This document shows positions 1 to 8,664 of a stretch of 58,099 nt of DNA, piece after piece. The DNA is from Photobacterium lipolyticum. Its GTDB lineage: Bacteria > Pseudomonadota > Gammaproteobacteria > Enterobacterales > Vibrionaceae. The notes under the pieces were generated by a model that did no database searches, was not told the origin of the DNA, and saw only the letters and a program-made list of their open reading frames with translations. Where the stretch lies: assembly GCF_003026475.1 (NCBI RefSeq), contig NZ_PYMC01000024.1, forward strand, positions 1 through 58,099, in the 5' to 3' direction. How positions within the stretch are numbered: position 1 is the stretch's first letter; each line of letters opens with the position of its first letter. Position numbers and translations under genes: made by a program.

Positions 1-127
1 TTGAGCATGTAAGGACAGGGTATGTGTTCAGCGCAGAGCTGAACATGGGTATGCAGGAGCCGTATACGAGGTCCGTACGTACGGTTCTGTGAGAGGGCTG
101 AGGCGGTAACGCCTCACCCTACTCGAT
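1..127 (+). mobile_element. Group II intron, 3' end only (domains V and VI)
   Basis: A domain V hairpin is visible at 57-87: an 8-bp lower stem (GAGCCGTA with TACGGTTC), a CG bulge at 78-79, a 4-bp upper stem and a 5-nt loop. It contains the AGC catalytic triad near its 5' end. Domain VI follows at about 91-124, a TGAGGCG/CGCCTCA hairpin with an unpaired A at 121 as candidate branch point. The sequence then reads CTACTCGAT, the usual bacterial intron 3' end, which puts the splice junction at about 127. The domain IV tail and any reverse transcriptase ORF lie left of the window. The 5-nt domain V loop is not the usual GNRA tetraloop. The intron points toward the 3' end of the convergent afu operon and interrupts no gene here. 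Recognition is by motif and fold only. Confidence 0.85.
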
Positions 128-251
128 ACAGTGTAAATTCGATATACCGTTTGGCATTTATGGCCAACGGTTATGAATGTAATGATTATGGTACTACGGA
201 GCGCCCCTGCGCTAGCAGGGACGGAGTAAAGGAACGTTACTTAGTCAGATA
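128..251. other. Spacer between intron 3' end and afuC
   Basis: No coding sequence seen. A hairpin CCCTGC-GCTA-GCAGGG lies near 205-220, flanked on both sides by the direct repeat ACGGAG. It is placed downstream of afuC on the minus strand but has no T tract, so it is at best a weak or processed 3' end. Confidence 0.4.
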
Positions 252-1310
252 TTAACGGGCATCAGCTGGCAGCAGGAAGAGGCCGGTCGGGTTGATCGTC
301 AGGTAGGCATGGTCTGACAGACCGGCATCAAACTGCGAAGAGTTCAGTTGCAGCAATAATTCCTGATCATGCCACATTACTGCCACTTCATACATTGAGC
401 CCATATACACGACATTTTCAACGATACACTGCTGACAAGGCTCGCCCTCGTGTGCCAGTAAAATAGCTTCCGGACGTACACCGATCTGATAATCGCCAGC
501 GGGATTTCCACGGATCACTTCCGGATCCGCCGCAATACGATAGCCATTAATATTCAGCTGTTCGCCGTCGAAACTGCCAGAGAAGATGTTGGCATCCCCC
601 ATGAAGTTTGCCATGAACATCGATGCCGGCGACTGGTAGAGATCGCCCGGTGAGCCTTGCTGCATGATCTCGCCATCATTCATTACAATAACGGTATCAG
701 AGACCGCAAACGCTTCGGTCTGATCATGGGTAACGTACAGTGACGTGATATTAAAACGTTGCTGCAACTCACGAATGGTTTCGCGCATACTCCGGCGTAA
801 GTTGGCATCAAGGTTACTCAGCGGTTCATCGAAAAGCAGTACTTTAGGTTTAAGCACCAATGCTCGCGCCAGTGCCACACGCTGCTGCTGCCCACCAGAG
901 ATCTGATCAACAAAGCGATCGCCCATGCCTTCCATATCAACCAGCTTTAATGCTTCATCGACCCGGTGCTTAATTTCTGCAGCAGATAGTTTTAGCATTT
1001 TCAGGCCATAGCCCACATTGTCATGCAGCGACAGGTGGGGGAACAGTGCATAAGATTGGAATACCATACAAATATCACGCTGCTGGATCGAGGTATTGGT
1101 AACATCTTCACCATCAATGAAAATTTGACCGCTGGAAGGCTTTTCCAGCCCTGCTACTAGGCGCAGCACCGTGGTTTTCCCGCAGCCGGATGGCCCTAAC
1201 AGCGTCACCAAGCTGCCTTTTTTGATCTCCAGATCAAGGTCGCCAATAACCGTATTGTCACCAAAGCGCTTGCAGACATTTTTCAGAACTACAAAGTTGT
1301 CGTTTGCCAT
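252..1310 (-). CDS. afuC: ABC transporter ATP-binding protein, AfuC/FbpC type (probable hexose-phosphate importer)
   Basis: This is the ATPase of an importer, acting on the cytoplasmic face of the inner membrane. Walker A (GPSGCGKTT, about residue 40), the signature ISGGQQQR and Walker B ([12 protein letters not shown]) are all present. The C-terminal third looks like a TOBE-type regulatory domain, as in FbpC/MalK proteins. The start was set at the ATG at 1310, which has TTGGAG 9 nt upstream; a TTG five codons earlier would overlap that ribosome site. It is last in the afuABC operon, 18 nt after afuB. By sequence alone such ATPases are often called ferric-iron or aminoethylphosphonate types. 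The hexose-phosphate assignment rests on the afuA and afuB resemblance and on the adjacent uhp genes. Confidence 0.85.
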   Translation of the reverse strand: MANDNFVVLKNVCKRFGDNTVIGDLDLEIKKGSLVTLLGPSGCGKTTVLRLVAGLEKPSSGQIFIDGEDVTNTSIQQRDICMVFQSYALFPHLSLHDNVGYGLKMLKLSAAEIKHRVDEALKLVDMEGMGDRFVDQISGGQQQRVALARALVLKPKVLLFDEPLSNLDANLRRSMRETIRELQQRFNITSLYVTHDQTEAFAVSDTVIVMNDGEIMQQGSPGDLYQSPASMFMANFMGDANIFSGSFDGEQLNINGYRIAADPEVIRGNPAGDYQIGVRPEAILLAHEGEPCQQCIVENVVYMGSMYEVAVMWHDQELLLQLNSSQFDAGLSDHAYLTINPTGLFLLPADAR

Positions 1311-1328
1311 AAGAATTATCTCCAATCG

Positions 1329-3425
1329 TTAGTCTTGGTTGTTGGCTCTTGAACGGGATACGCGGGCTTCGCCCACAAGGGAATCGAAAATCAAAATAAT
1401 GGCCAGCATGACAAAGATCAGTACGGAACCATAGGCGATAGCAATACCGTATTCACCATCTTCAACGCGGTTTAAGATGTACGATGTTGCTACTCGGGTT
1501 TCAGGCGTAACCAAGAATATGATGGCACTTACCGTGGTCATTGCGCGGACAAAACTGTAGATCAGCGTTGACAATATTGCCGGGCGCAGCAATGGGATCA
1601 GAATATGAGTAATGGTTCTAAAGGAATTGGCACGTAAGCTTAACGATGCTTCATCAAGCGACTTATCTAGCTGGCCTAAGCCCGCGACACCGGCACGAAT
1701 ACCGACGGGCACGTTACGCATTACCATCGAAATAACGACGATAGCGGCAGTACCTGTCAGGTAAACCGGCGCATCGTTGAAGGCAAGAATGTAAGACACA
1801 CCGGCAACGGTTCCCGGTACGGCAAAACAAAGCATGGTGGCAAATTCGATCACTTTCTTGCCATGGAATTGCTGTCTGACAACGATGTAGGCAATCAATA
1901 AGCCGAAGAACGCGGTAAGAGGGGCGGCAACACCTGCATAGGTCATGGTGGTGAGCAGCGACGGCCAAGCGCCTTCACCCATGCCCATCCCGAAGAGGTT
2001 AATGTAGTTATCCAGCGTCAGGGTGTAATCGACCCCCCAGTTTACGGTAAAGCTACCGAAGACGATGCTTCCGTAAAGCAAGATGTTGAATGCCATCCAT
2101 AAATACAACACCCCCGAGACACCATGTTTGAGTGATGGCGGCAACGGCTGAACATCACCCCGGTATGATTTACCTGAAATCGTGACGTAAGAACGCTTAC
2201 CAATCCAGACATACTGGATAACGAAAATAGCCAGAGAGAACAATAGCAGCACCGCACCTAAAGTACTTGCTGATGCATAATCGAGTTGCGCGCCAGCGAT
2301 GTAGAAATAGATTTGGGTTGCCAGTACGTCAAAGCTGCCACCCAGAACCAGCGGGTTACTGAAGTCAGCCAGTGACTGAACAAAGATGATCAGAAATGAG
2401 TTTGCCAGTGCGGGTTTAAGCAGCGGCATCACGATCTTGAAAAAGGTCTGGTAACGGTTGGCGCGTAAGGTGTATGACGCTTCTTCCAGTGACGGATGCA
2501 GTGATTTCATTGCACCATCGAGGATCATAAAAGACATTGGCGAGAATGCCAGTACTTGTGCCATCCAGATCCCGGTGAAACCGTATAACCAGTTGGTGTG
2601 TTGTAAACCAAACCAGTCAACCATCAGCTCGGTCATATAACCCGAGCGGCCGAGCATTAAGGTGACCCCTAAACCGACCACAAATGGTGGCGTAACAATC
2701 GGTAATATTGAGAAAATCCGGGCAATAAACGCAGAGCGTTTAGCAATGCGGGTGGTGTAAATCGCGAAGACCAAACCAAAGAAGGTCGCGGTAATACCCA
2801 CTGAGGTACCTAGTGTGATGGAGTTGAGGATGATCTGAACGATCTGAGATCGCGTCAGAATATCGACAAACTGCCACATCACAAAATTACCCATATCATC
2901 TTGGAACATCGGCACGAAAATGGCGATGCTTGGGTAAATAATGAAGATGGTGATCAGTGAGACAATACTGACCAGCGCGCCGATGACAAAGACGTCGCCA
3001 CCTAAGTATTCAAGGCGAGCCAGTGCCAGGGTCATCACACAGCCAAGGGCAATGAATAAGATAATGCTGGCGTAGCCTAAGCCTTGCTCCGTATACCAGG
3101 ATGAGATCAAGGTAAACAACATGCAAAAACCGGCATAGCTGATATCAAAGTGATGGCGCTGTCTGGCGTATTTGTCTTGTGCCTGAAAAGATCTGATTAA
3201 TAACACCAGGGGCATGGAAAACCATAGCCACGAAATGTTCATGCTACTCCAGCCCATCGCGTCTTTAAATTCTTGAGACGTCGACTCGAAAACACCGTAA
3301 TCGAGGGAGAAGGAGGGCAATAACACAAAGGCTCCGAGCAACGCGATGATCCAGTAAAAAATAGGGTCTCGTTGCTCTGAACTTTGGAGCTGTCTTGAGG
3401 CTGATTCAGCTGCTAAGTCATTCAT
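1329..3425 (-). CDS. afuB: ABC transporter permease, duplicated (AfuB type)
   Basis: Integral membrane permease of about 698 residues with two BPD_transp_1-type halves. Each half carries an EAA-type loop: EEASYTLRAN in the first and DEASLSLRAN in the second. An extra membrane-rich N-terminal segment of about 170 residues makes it longer than the usual FbpB permease of about 500 residues, as recalled for AfuB of Actinobacillus. That length is one reason for preferring the Afu family. One such chain can form the whole channel. It lies between afuA and afuC; the 146-nt gap to afuA holds a stem-loop that probably lets the binding protein be made in excess. The start ATG at 3425 has only a weak upstream GGTAAT. 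Confidence 0.85.
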   Translation of the reverse strand: MNDLAAESASRQLQSSEQRDPIFYWIIALLGAFVLLPSFSLDYGVFESTSQEFKDAMGWSSMNISWLWFSMPLVLLIRSFQAQDKYARQRHHFDISYAGFCMLFTLISSWYTEQGLGYASIILFIALGCVMTLALARLEYLGGDVFVIGALVSIVSLITIFIIYPSIAIFVPMFQDDMGNFVMWQFVDILTRSQIVQIILNSITLGTSVGITATFFGLVFAIYTTRIAKRSAFIARIFSILPIVTPPFVVGLGVTLMLGRSGYMTELMVDWFGLQHTNWLYGFTGIWMAQVLAFSPMSFMILDGAMKSLHPSLEEASYTLRANRYQTFFKIVMPLLKPALANSFLIIFVQSLADFSNPLVLGGSFDVLATQIYFYIAGAQLDYASASTLGAVLLLFSLAIFVIQYVWIGKRSYVTISGKSYRGDVQPLPPSLKHGVSGVLYLWMAFNILLYGSIVFGSFTVNWGVDYTLTLDNYINLFGMGMGEGAWPSLLTTMTYAGVAAPLTAFFGLLIAYIVVRQQFHGKKVIEFATMLCFAVPGTVAGVSYILAFNDAPVYLTGTAAIVVISMVMRNVPVGIRAGVAGLGQLDKSLDEASLSLRANSFRTITHILIPLLRPAILSTLIYSFVRAMTTVSAIIFLVTPETRVATSYILNRVEDGEYGIAIAYGSVLIFVMLAIILIFDSLVGEARVSRSRANNQD

Positions 3426-3531
3426 TGTTAATTACCAAAATCGAGTTATATATTAATGTATCTACTAATTTCAGGGTGCAGGATGCCCCAAGAAAATTCT
3501 TGTTCTATTTAGTATTGCTAGCGTCGGAAAT

Positions 3532-3558
3532 ATTGAGCAGCGCCAGGCACTGCTCAAT
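3532..3558 (-). terminator. Intercistronic stem-loop between afuA and afuB
   Basis: ATTGAGCAG pairs with CTGCTCAAT around a 9-nt loop, 14 nt after the afuA stop. There is no T tract. Such hairpins often protect the binding-protein mRNA or partly terminate before the permease gene. Confidence 0.6.
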
Positions 3559-3571
3559 GATTACAGGGGGA

Positions 3572-4606
3572 TTATTCGCCCATCTTAACCACGTTGACCC
3601 ACTTGTTGATCAGACGCTTACGCTCGTCAGATGAACCATAGGTTTCCATGTCGTAGTTAATTAGTGTCAGTTTGGTTGGATCGAGCGCGTTAGGTGATTG
3701 CTCGGCCTGAGTATTGGTCAATATCTGGAAAGACTGGCCTTTTTGCCATGCTAGCTGCTGGCCTTCTTTCGACAGTACCCAGTCAACAAACAGCTTGGCG
3801 TTGTCAATATTGCGCGCGCCTTTAATGATGCTGACACCACCAATTTCGTAGCCCGTACCTTCACAAGGTGAGATCAGTTCCAGTGGTGCACCTTTTGATT
3901 GCTCCAGAGAATAATCGTGTAAGAAGCCGATACCGATAGCGATTTCGCCACGGGCAGAGTTACGGGAAGGCGTCACACCTGACTTGGTGTATTGAGAAAT
4001 ATTTTTATCAAGATCTTTGAAGTAATTAAATGCCTTATCTTCATCCCAAAGCTGGATGAAAGTAGCGAGTGCGGTATAAGCCGTACCGGAACTTTGTGGA
4101 TCGGCGATTTGAATTTCTTCTTTGTATTCCGGCTTGGTTAAATCACTCCAGCAACGTGGAATTTCTAAGCCTTTTTCTTCTAAACGCTGGGTATTGACCC
4201 CAAAGCCTAAAATTCCCATATAGACCGCAGAAGAATAGTTGCCTTTACGCTTGGCTGGATCTTTGAAGTTTTCCATGATGTTTGAAAGCTGCGGTGATTG
4301 ATATGCCTGAAGCAAATCCATTTCTCCCGCCTGCGATTGGGGATCTAATGTACCGCCATACCAGACATCAGCACGAGGATTTTTCTTTTCAGCTTCGATT
4401 TTCGCAAATGTACTGCCCGAACCGTTGCGAACAAATGAGGTTTTTACATCGTATTTTTCAGAAAAGGCGGTGGTTTCAGCTTCACACATGGCGTTAGTGG
4501 CACTGCAATAAACAACCAGGCGTCCTTCTGCCATTACTTGTGGAGCAGCAAATGCCGAGCCGAGTATACAGGCAGCTAACAGACTGCGTTGAGTTCTAGC
4601 TTTCAT
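3572..4606 (-). CDS. afuA: Periplasmic solute-binding protein, AfuA type
   Basis: 344 residues with a clear Sec signal peptide (cleavage after about residue 26, VMA-EG). The mature part begins with LVVYCSAT, the start typical of the type 2 periplasmic proteins related to FbpA/AfuA/PhnS2. As general knowledge, AfuA of Actinobacillus and enteric pathogens was first annotated as an iron-binding protein and later shown to bind glucose-6-phosphate and related sugar phosphates. The conserved Tyr pair that coordinates iron in FbpA is not evident near the C-terminus. The gene follows uhpC by 100 nt and starts with AGAGGA 7 nt before the ATG. The alternative is a 2-aminoethylphosphonate-binding protein; no phn catabolic genes are nearby, which argues against it. 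Confidence 0.82.
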   Translation of the reverse strand: MKARTQRSLLAACILGSAFAAPQVMAEGRLVVYCSATNAMCEAETTAFSEKYDVKTSFVRNGSGSTFAKIEAEKKNPRADVWYGGTLDPQSQAGEMDLLQAYQSPQLSNIMENFKDPAKRKGNYSSAVYMGILGFGVNTQRLEEKGLEIPRCWSDLTKPEYKEEIQIADPQSSGTAYTALATFIQLWDEDKAFNYFKDLDKNISQYTKSGVTPSRNSARGEIAIGIGFLHDYSLEQSKGAPLELISPCEGTGYEIGGVSIIKGARNIDNAKLFVDWVLSKEGQQLAWQKGQSFQILTNTQAEQSPNALDPTKLTLINYDMETYGSSDERKRLINKWVNVVKMGE

Positions 4607-4634
4607 TGTTATTTCCTCTGCTTTTTATTATGAA

Positions 4635-4691
4635 CTCAATGCCGAGATCGATGGTAGGAGGCATTGAGCTATTACCGCAACCCTGCGGTAA
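4635..4691 (-). promoter_or_regulatory. Two stem-loops between uhpC and afuA
   Basis: Two perfect inverted repeats fill the 100-nt gap. TTACCGCA/TGCGGTAA (4672-4691, 4-nt loop) lies just after the uhpC stop. CTCAATGCC/GGCATTGAG (4635-4668, 16-nt loop) lies 28 nt before afuA. Neither has a T tract. They could separate regulatory from transport transcripts, or the second could be an operator. Confidence 0.5.
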
Positions 4692-4706
4692 ATTTATATT
4701 CAGTAC

Positions 4707-6032
4707 TTATGCGACAGATACACTGCGCTGTTGTGCTTTAACAAAAGGCAAGATCAGCAGGCCAATCGAGGCCGCGGCGAAGGTAATAATGCTGAAGAAG
4801 CCTTCCCAGCTAAATTGTTCGATAACCAGTGACATCGGGTAACTTGCCAGTGCCGCGCCCAAATAACCAAACAGACCGACAAATCCGGTGGCGGTCCCGG
4901 CGACATCTTTGTGCGAGCATTCGGCTGCAGCCATGCCAATCATCATCTGTGGCCCGAACACAAAGAAACCGATAGAGAAAAAACAGCCTGATAACACCGC
5001 AATATTATCCATTGGGGTGAGCCATAGTGCCGCGACGGAAATAAAGATACCCAGCGCAAAAATCAGGTTCATCGGGGCGCGGTTACCGTGAAAAAATCGG
5101 TCGGAGCCCCAGCCGCCAAATAACGACCCGAGAAAACCACCCACTTCAAACATCGACACCGCGGCATTGGCCGAGAACAGACTAAAGCCATGGCGTTCGG
5201 TTAAATAAAGGTTGCCCCAGTCGTTAATGGCAATTCGCACCACATACACCAACAAATACGAACTGCAAAGCAGCCAGATGTATTTATTGCCGATGACATA
5301 CGTTCTTAATATTTGGCGGAACGAAAGCCCGTATCCTTCCTGCTCCTGCATCAGCTCTAATTCATCGTTGCGCCATTGCCCGACCGTCGGTAACCCCATG
5401 GTGGAAGGTTTGTCTCGCATCCGAAAGCACAAGATCAAACCGACGAAAATGCCAACTGTGCCCGGGATAATAAAGCCGTACCGCCAGCCCCATGTCATGG
5501 TGGCAAAACCGATGATCAGCGGCACTAATGCGCCACCTAAGTTATGGCAGGTATTCCAAATTGACCACCAGAATCCACGTTCAGAACGGGAATACCATGT
5601 GGTGAGCAACTTTGCGCAGGGTGGCCAGCCCCAACCCTGAAAAAAAGCATTCAATGTCCACAATACGGCGAACATTGTGAGTGATGAACTTAAGCCAAAA
5701 GCAATATTGATGATCCCTGTGGTTATCAAGCCCAATCCCATAAAGTAACTCGGGTTGGACTGGTCGCTGACCATGCCAGAGACAAACTTGGATATACCAT
5801 AGGTGATATAGAACAGGGTGCCGAGAAACCCGATGTCTGAATGCTCTAAGCCAAGATCGGCCAACATAGCTGGCATGGCAAAGTTAAGACTTTTACGGGT
5901 GAAATAAAAAACGCCATAGCCGATATACATCGAAAACATCAAATGCAGTCGCCAGTGTTTATACGTGGCATCTATCTGCTGTTGATCGGTAATCGCTTTT
6001 ACAGGTTGTTCTGATACTAGAAAACCCATCAT
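4707..6032 (-). CDS. uhpC: Hexose-phosphate sensor, MFS family (UhpC)
   Basis: 441-residue protein with 12 predicted membrane segments, very close to E. coli UhpC along its length: FYFTRKS near the N-terminus, FVSGMVSDQSN, NAFFQGWG, FFVFGPQMMIGMAAAECSHK and TGFVGLFGYLGAA. UhpC is a transporter-like receptor that binds external glucose-6-phosphate and activates the kinase UhpB. The start was moved to the ATG at 6032 because GGGAG lies 10 nt upstream. A longer reading to 6074 would run into the repeat at 6058-6108. No uhpT transporter gene is present; the ABC importer afuABC follows instead. Confidence 0.93.
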   Translation of the reverse strand: MMGFLVSEQPVKAITDQQQIDATYKHWRLHLMFSMYIGYGVFYFTRKSLNFAMPAMLADLGLEHSDIGFLGTLFYITYGISKFVSGMVSDQSNPSYFMGLGLITTGIINIAFGLSSSLTMFAVLWTLNAFFQGWGWPPCAKLLTTWYSRSERGFWWSIWNTCHNLGGALVPLIIGFATMTWGWRYGFIIPGTVGIFVGLILCFRMRDKPSTMGLPTVGQWRNDELELMQEQEGYGLSFRQILRTYVIGNKYIWLLCSSYLLVYVVRIAINDWGNLYLTERHGFSLFSANAAVSMFEVGGFLGSLFGGWGSDRFFHGNRAPMNLIFALGIFISVAALWLTPMDNIAVLSGCFFSIGFFVFGPQMMIGMAAAECSHKDVAGTATGFVGLFGYLGAALASYPMSLVIEQFSWEGFFSIITFAAASIGLLILPFVKAQQRSVSVA

Positions 6033-6057
6033 TCGGCGCAGTCTCCCTGTTGCAGTA

Positions 6058-6108
6058 TACCCAAGTGACCTCACTCTGAATCCTGTATCTTGAGGCTACT
6101 TGGGTATA
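6058..6108. repeat. Intergenic inverted repeat, ATACCCAAGT family
   Basis: ATACCCAAGT at the left pairs with ACTTGGGTAT at the right, and inside them ACCTCA pairs approximately with TGAGG, giving a long imperfect hairpin. Matching arms recur alone at about 17452 and 33351, and a diverged piece (ACTTCAAGATGCAG) lies near 39567. It sits in the uhpB-uhpC gap, so it would be transcribed in the uhp mRNA leader of uhpC. Confidence 0.6.
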
Positions 6109-6156
6109 GATAGTACGGTAAGAATTGGCAGAAAGAATGAGACTGGTTTTTAAATG

Positions 6157-6175
6157 ACTAGGAAAATTTCCTAGT
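6157..6175. promoter_or_regulatory. Perfect 19-nt palindrome between uhpB and uhpC
   Basis: ACTAGGAAAATTTCCTAGT, with 9-bp arms around one central base, directly after the uhpB stop codon and 125 nt before uhpC. It may be a regulator site or a short mRNA hairpin. I cannot match it to a known UhpA box from memory. Confidence 0.45.
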
Positions 6176-6179
6176 TTGG

Positions 6180-7793
6180 CTAACTGGGGGTTATTTTTGT
6201 GGGCAAGGTAACAATAATACGCGTGCCTTTGTTTGTATTAAGTTCGCTTCCAGCCCGGATATGGGCGTTGTCATTGCTTTCTATTGAAAGATGGCCACCC
6301 AGTGCACTGACGCGTTCTTCAATGCCTTTCAAGCCTTGCCCTTTGGTGCGCCAATTTACAGGCAAGCCGCAACCATTGTCACGTAATTCAAGGCTGAAGC
6401 TTGTACCGGGCATCAGACTTAGCTGCACTTCGGTTGCCTGTGAGTGTTTAGTGACATTGTTCAGTAGCTCTTGCACGATGCGATACAGGGTGACGGCGGT
6501 AATGTCATCAAGCTTATCGGCGGCAATGCCGATATTGATCTTAAAATCGACCTGACGCTCTGCAAACTTCATTTCATGTGCAAGCTGCCGTAGCGCATTT
6601 TCTAACCCCAGCTCATCAAGAATATGCGGTCGTAATTGGGTTAATAGCTGCTTGGTTGCGCTGTGTATTCGCATTGATAATGTATTGATGGTATCGGCAA
6701 TGGTTTTGGTGTTTTCTTCCTGGGTGGTGCGATCGGCCAGCATGGCCTGGATCTGAATCGCGGTAATATTCTGGCCAATTTCATCGTGTAATTCACGAGC
6801 GACAGATTTACGAATATCTTCTTCAACCTGAACCAGCTGCCGGGCGAGATCCTGTTTGTTAGTGAGCTCTGCGGCGAGATCCTGATTCGCTTGCTGTAAT
6901 TTCTGTGCCAGCAAATACTGACGGCTGATAGCGATCCCCAGCCCAAGCCCGACCAGTGCTTGCGTGGTCATGAATATTTGTAGTTCTTGGTCGGTAGCAA
7001 ACGAGCCCGAGATCTGACGGGCGGTGGTCAGCAAAATACTGTTCATTACGGTGGCTAATACGCCCCCTTGCCAGCCATATTTATAGGCCATGAAAATGTT
7101 CGGTAGCAGTATGATCAACAAACCTAAAGGTTCCATTTGATCAAGCAACGTCAGCTCGGCAACCAGTCCGATTGTGAAAAAAGTGATGGCCCACAGTAAT
7201 GCCGAAGGACGAAGCGTGACTTCCTGGCGTATCAATGCCGGGCTTAGCGGCACCCAGACTTTATGGTGGAGGTAGTCGTAAAGCAGATATAAGAAGGGCG
7301 TCAGCAATACTCCGCCAGTAATCGCGGCAATAGCACTGGAAAATGCGTAGTTAAGAGGGAGATCCAGCGGCTTGATCAACAGTAATATCATGCCTCCCAG
7401 CAGGATCCCATGCACCAATACCAATGACACCAGCGCCAGTAATTTTTGCCAATAGGTTTTCAGCTGTTGCCAGATATCCGCAAAGGGAATGGCGAGCAGA
7501 TAGCTTAGAAAAGGGCACAATAAAAGCAAGATGTCTTGTTGTTGATCCCCTATCAGGTAGATCAGCCAACCCGAGATGATCAATTCACTGATGACAAACA
7601 ATTTCCAGTAACGGCGTGCTGTCAGTACTAATACCGCGAGCTTAAGTCCGGTCGGCAGAAATAACCCGGCTAGCAATAAGTCGGGCGACAGGTAGCTGCT
7701 GATGCTCCACAGGCAGAACCAGCTGATGCTGTAGATGACAAGACTAAAGGCATACGGGAAATAGCTGCCGGCAAAAGGGTTGGCTTTATCCAT
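6180..7793 (-). CDS. uhpB: Membrane sensor histidine kinase UhpB
   Basis: 537 residues. The N-terminal half (about 1-295) is a MASE1-like block of 8 or so membrane helices. A short coiled linker follows, then a HisKA_3 dimerisation domain with the phospho-acceptor His336 in ARELHDEIGQN, and a HATPase_c domain with N box (QELLNNVTKHSQA) and G box (DNGCGL, GQGLKGIEERV). UhpB receives the signal from UhpC and phosphorylates UhpA. It starts 45 nt after uhpA. The start codon at 7793 lacks a clear Shine-Dalgarno sequence, but no better ATG precedes the first membrane helix. Length is slightly above the E. coli protein (500). Confidence 0.92.
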   Translation of the reverse strand: MDKANPFAGSYFPYAFSLVIYSISWFCLWSISSYLSPDLLLAGLFLPTGLKLAVLVLTARRYWKLFVISELIISGWLIYLIGDQQQDILLLLCPFLSYLLAIPFADIWQQLKTYWQKLLALVSLVLVHGILLGGMILLLIKPLDLPLNYAFSSAIAAITGGVLLTPFLYLLYDYLHHKVWVPLSPALIRQEVTLRPSALLWAITFFTIGLVAELTLLDQMEPLGLLIILLPNIFMAYKYGWQGGVLATVMNSILLTTARQISGSFATDQELQIFMTTQALVGLGLGIAISRQYLLAQKLQQANQDLAAELTNKQDLARQLVQVEEDIRKSVARELHDEIGQNITAIQIQAMLADRTTQEENTKTIADTINTLSMRIHSATKQLLTQLRPHILDELGLENALRQLAHEMKFAERQVDFKINIGIAADKLDDITAVTLYRIVQELLNNVTKHSQATEVQLSLMPGTSFSLELRDNGCGLPVNWRTKGQGLKGIEERVSALGGHLSIESNDNAHIRAGSELNTNKGTRIIVTLPTKITPS

Positions 7794-7838
7794 TAGTAAT
7801 GGAGGCTCTATTCACCGGCCTGATGGAAGCGGTATTCA

Positions 7839-8465
7839 TCATTCTGCCAGTAACTTATGTTGAATGGCGAAGCGGATCAGATCGACGTTATTGGATAGTT
7901 CCAGCTTACTGAGAATATTGGCGCGATGAACATGAATGGTTTTATGACTAATGGAAAGCTCGACCCCGACTTCTTTGACATCTTTACCCTGGATTAAGTA
8001 GTTGAAGACTTCTTGTTCCCGTTTGGTGAGTGCATTGAGGGCTTGCGGTTGGCTAGGGGCATTACTGAGGTTAAACAAGGCATCGGCACAGAGATAACGA
8101 TCGCCTCGGGCGACGGTGCGAATAGCGGTCACCAGCTCGCCGGGGCCACATCGCTTTGACAGGTAACCGCATGCTCCAGCTTCGATGGCTTTACTGACAA
8201 AAGAGGCCGAATCGTAAATACTCAGGATAATGGCGCGAAAGGCCGGTTTTGATTTGCGGAGTTTTTCTAATAATACCAGACCGCTTTCATCAGGCATGGA
8301 GATATCAATGACGGCAACATCAACGTCTGATGTTGACAGTGCGGCAAACGCCTCGCTGGCACAACCGAACTCCCCTCTGACTTCAATGTCATGCTCGACG
8401 TTAAGTAACTGAGCAAAACCTGAACGTACCATGATGTGGTCGTCGACTAAGGCTACTGAAATCAT
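7839..8465 (-). CDS. uhpA: Response regulator UhpA (NarL/FixJ family)
   Basis: 208 residues: receiver domain with Asp8/Asp9, phospho-acceptor Asp54 (VIDISMPDESG) and Lys104 (GYLSKR), then a LuxR-type helix-turn-helix (LTKREQEVFNYL ... SISHKTIHVHRANILSKL). It is expected to activate transport genes when UhpBC sense external hexose phosphate; here the obvious targets are afuABC. The start has AGGATG about 8 nt upstream. A weak CRP-like site (TGTGA-N6-TCGCG, centre 8545.5) lies about 80 nt upstream, which would fit catabolite control, but its right half is poor. Confidence 0.93.
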   Translation of the reverse strand: MISVALVDDHIMVRSGFAQLLNVEHDIEVRGEFGCASEAFAALSTSDVDVAVIDISMPDESGLVLLEKLRKSKPAFRAIILSIYDSASFVSKAIEAGACGYLSKRCGPGELVTAIRTVARGDRYLCADALFNLSNAPSQPQALNALTKREQEVFNYLIQGKDVKEVGVELSISHKTIHVHRANILSKLELSNNVDLIRFAIQHKLLAE

Positions 8466-8604
8466 TTTTACATCCTATGCTGGTATATCCGCATCGTCGC
8501 AAAACTGGCTGCAGCATTCAATTTACTCATGACATGATGTGATGACAATCGCGAAATTTATCAATTACTTTTCTGACAGGGGGCGCGCTGCGCTAAAAGC
8601 TACG

Positions 8605-8640
8605 CCATCCCGGAATCGAGATACGAGATATCCGGGATCC
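8605..8640. repeat. Inverted repeat ATCCCGGA...TCCGGGAT
   Basis: ATCCCGGA (about 8607) pairs with TCCGGGAT (about 8631) around a spacer rich in CGAGATACGAGATA. It lies 3' of the GntR gene, upstream of uhpA, without a T tract. It resembles the dispersed intergenic repeats common in vibrios, but only one copy is seen here. Confidence 0.4.
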
Positions 8641-8664
8641 ATTATATTCTTAAGCGTTACTTTG

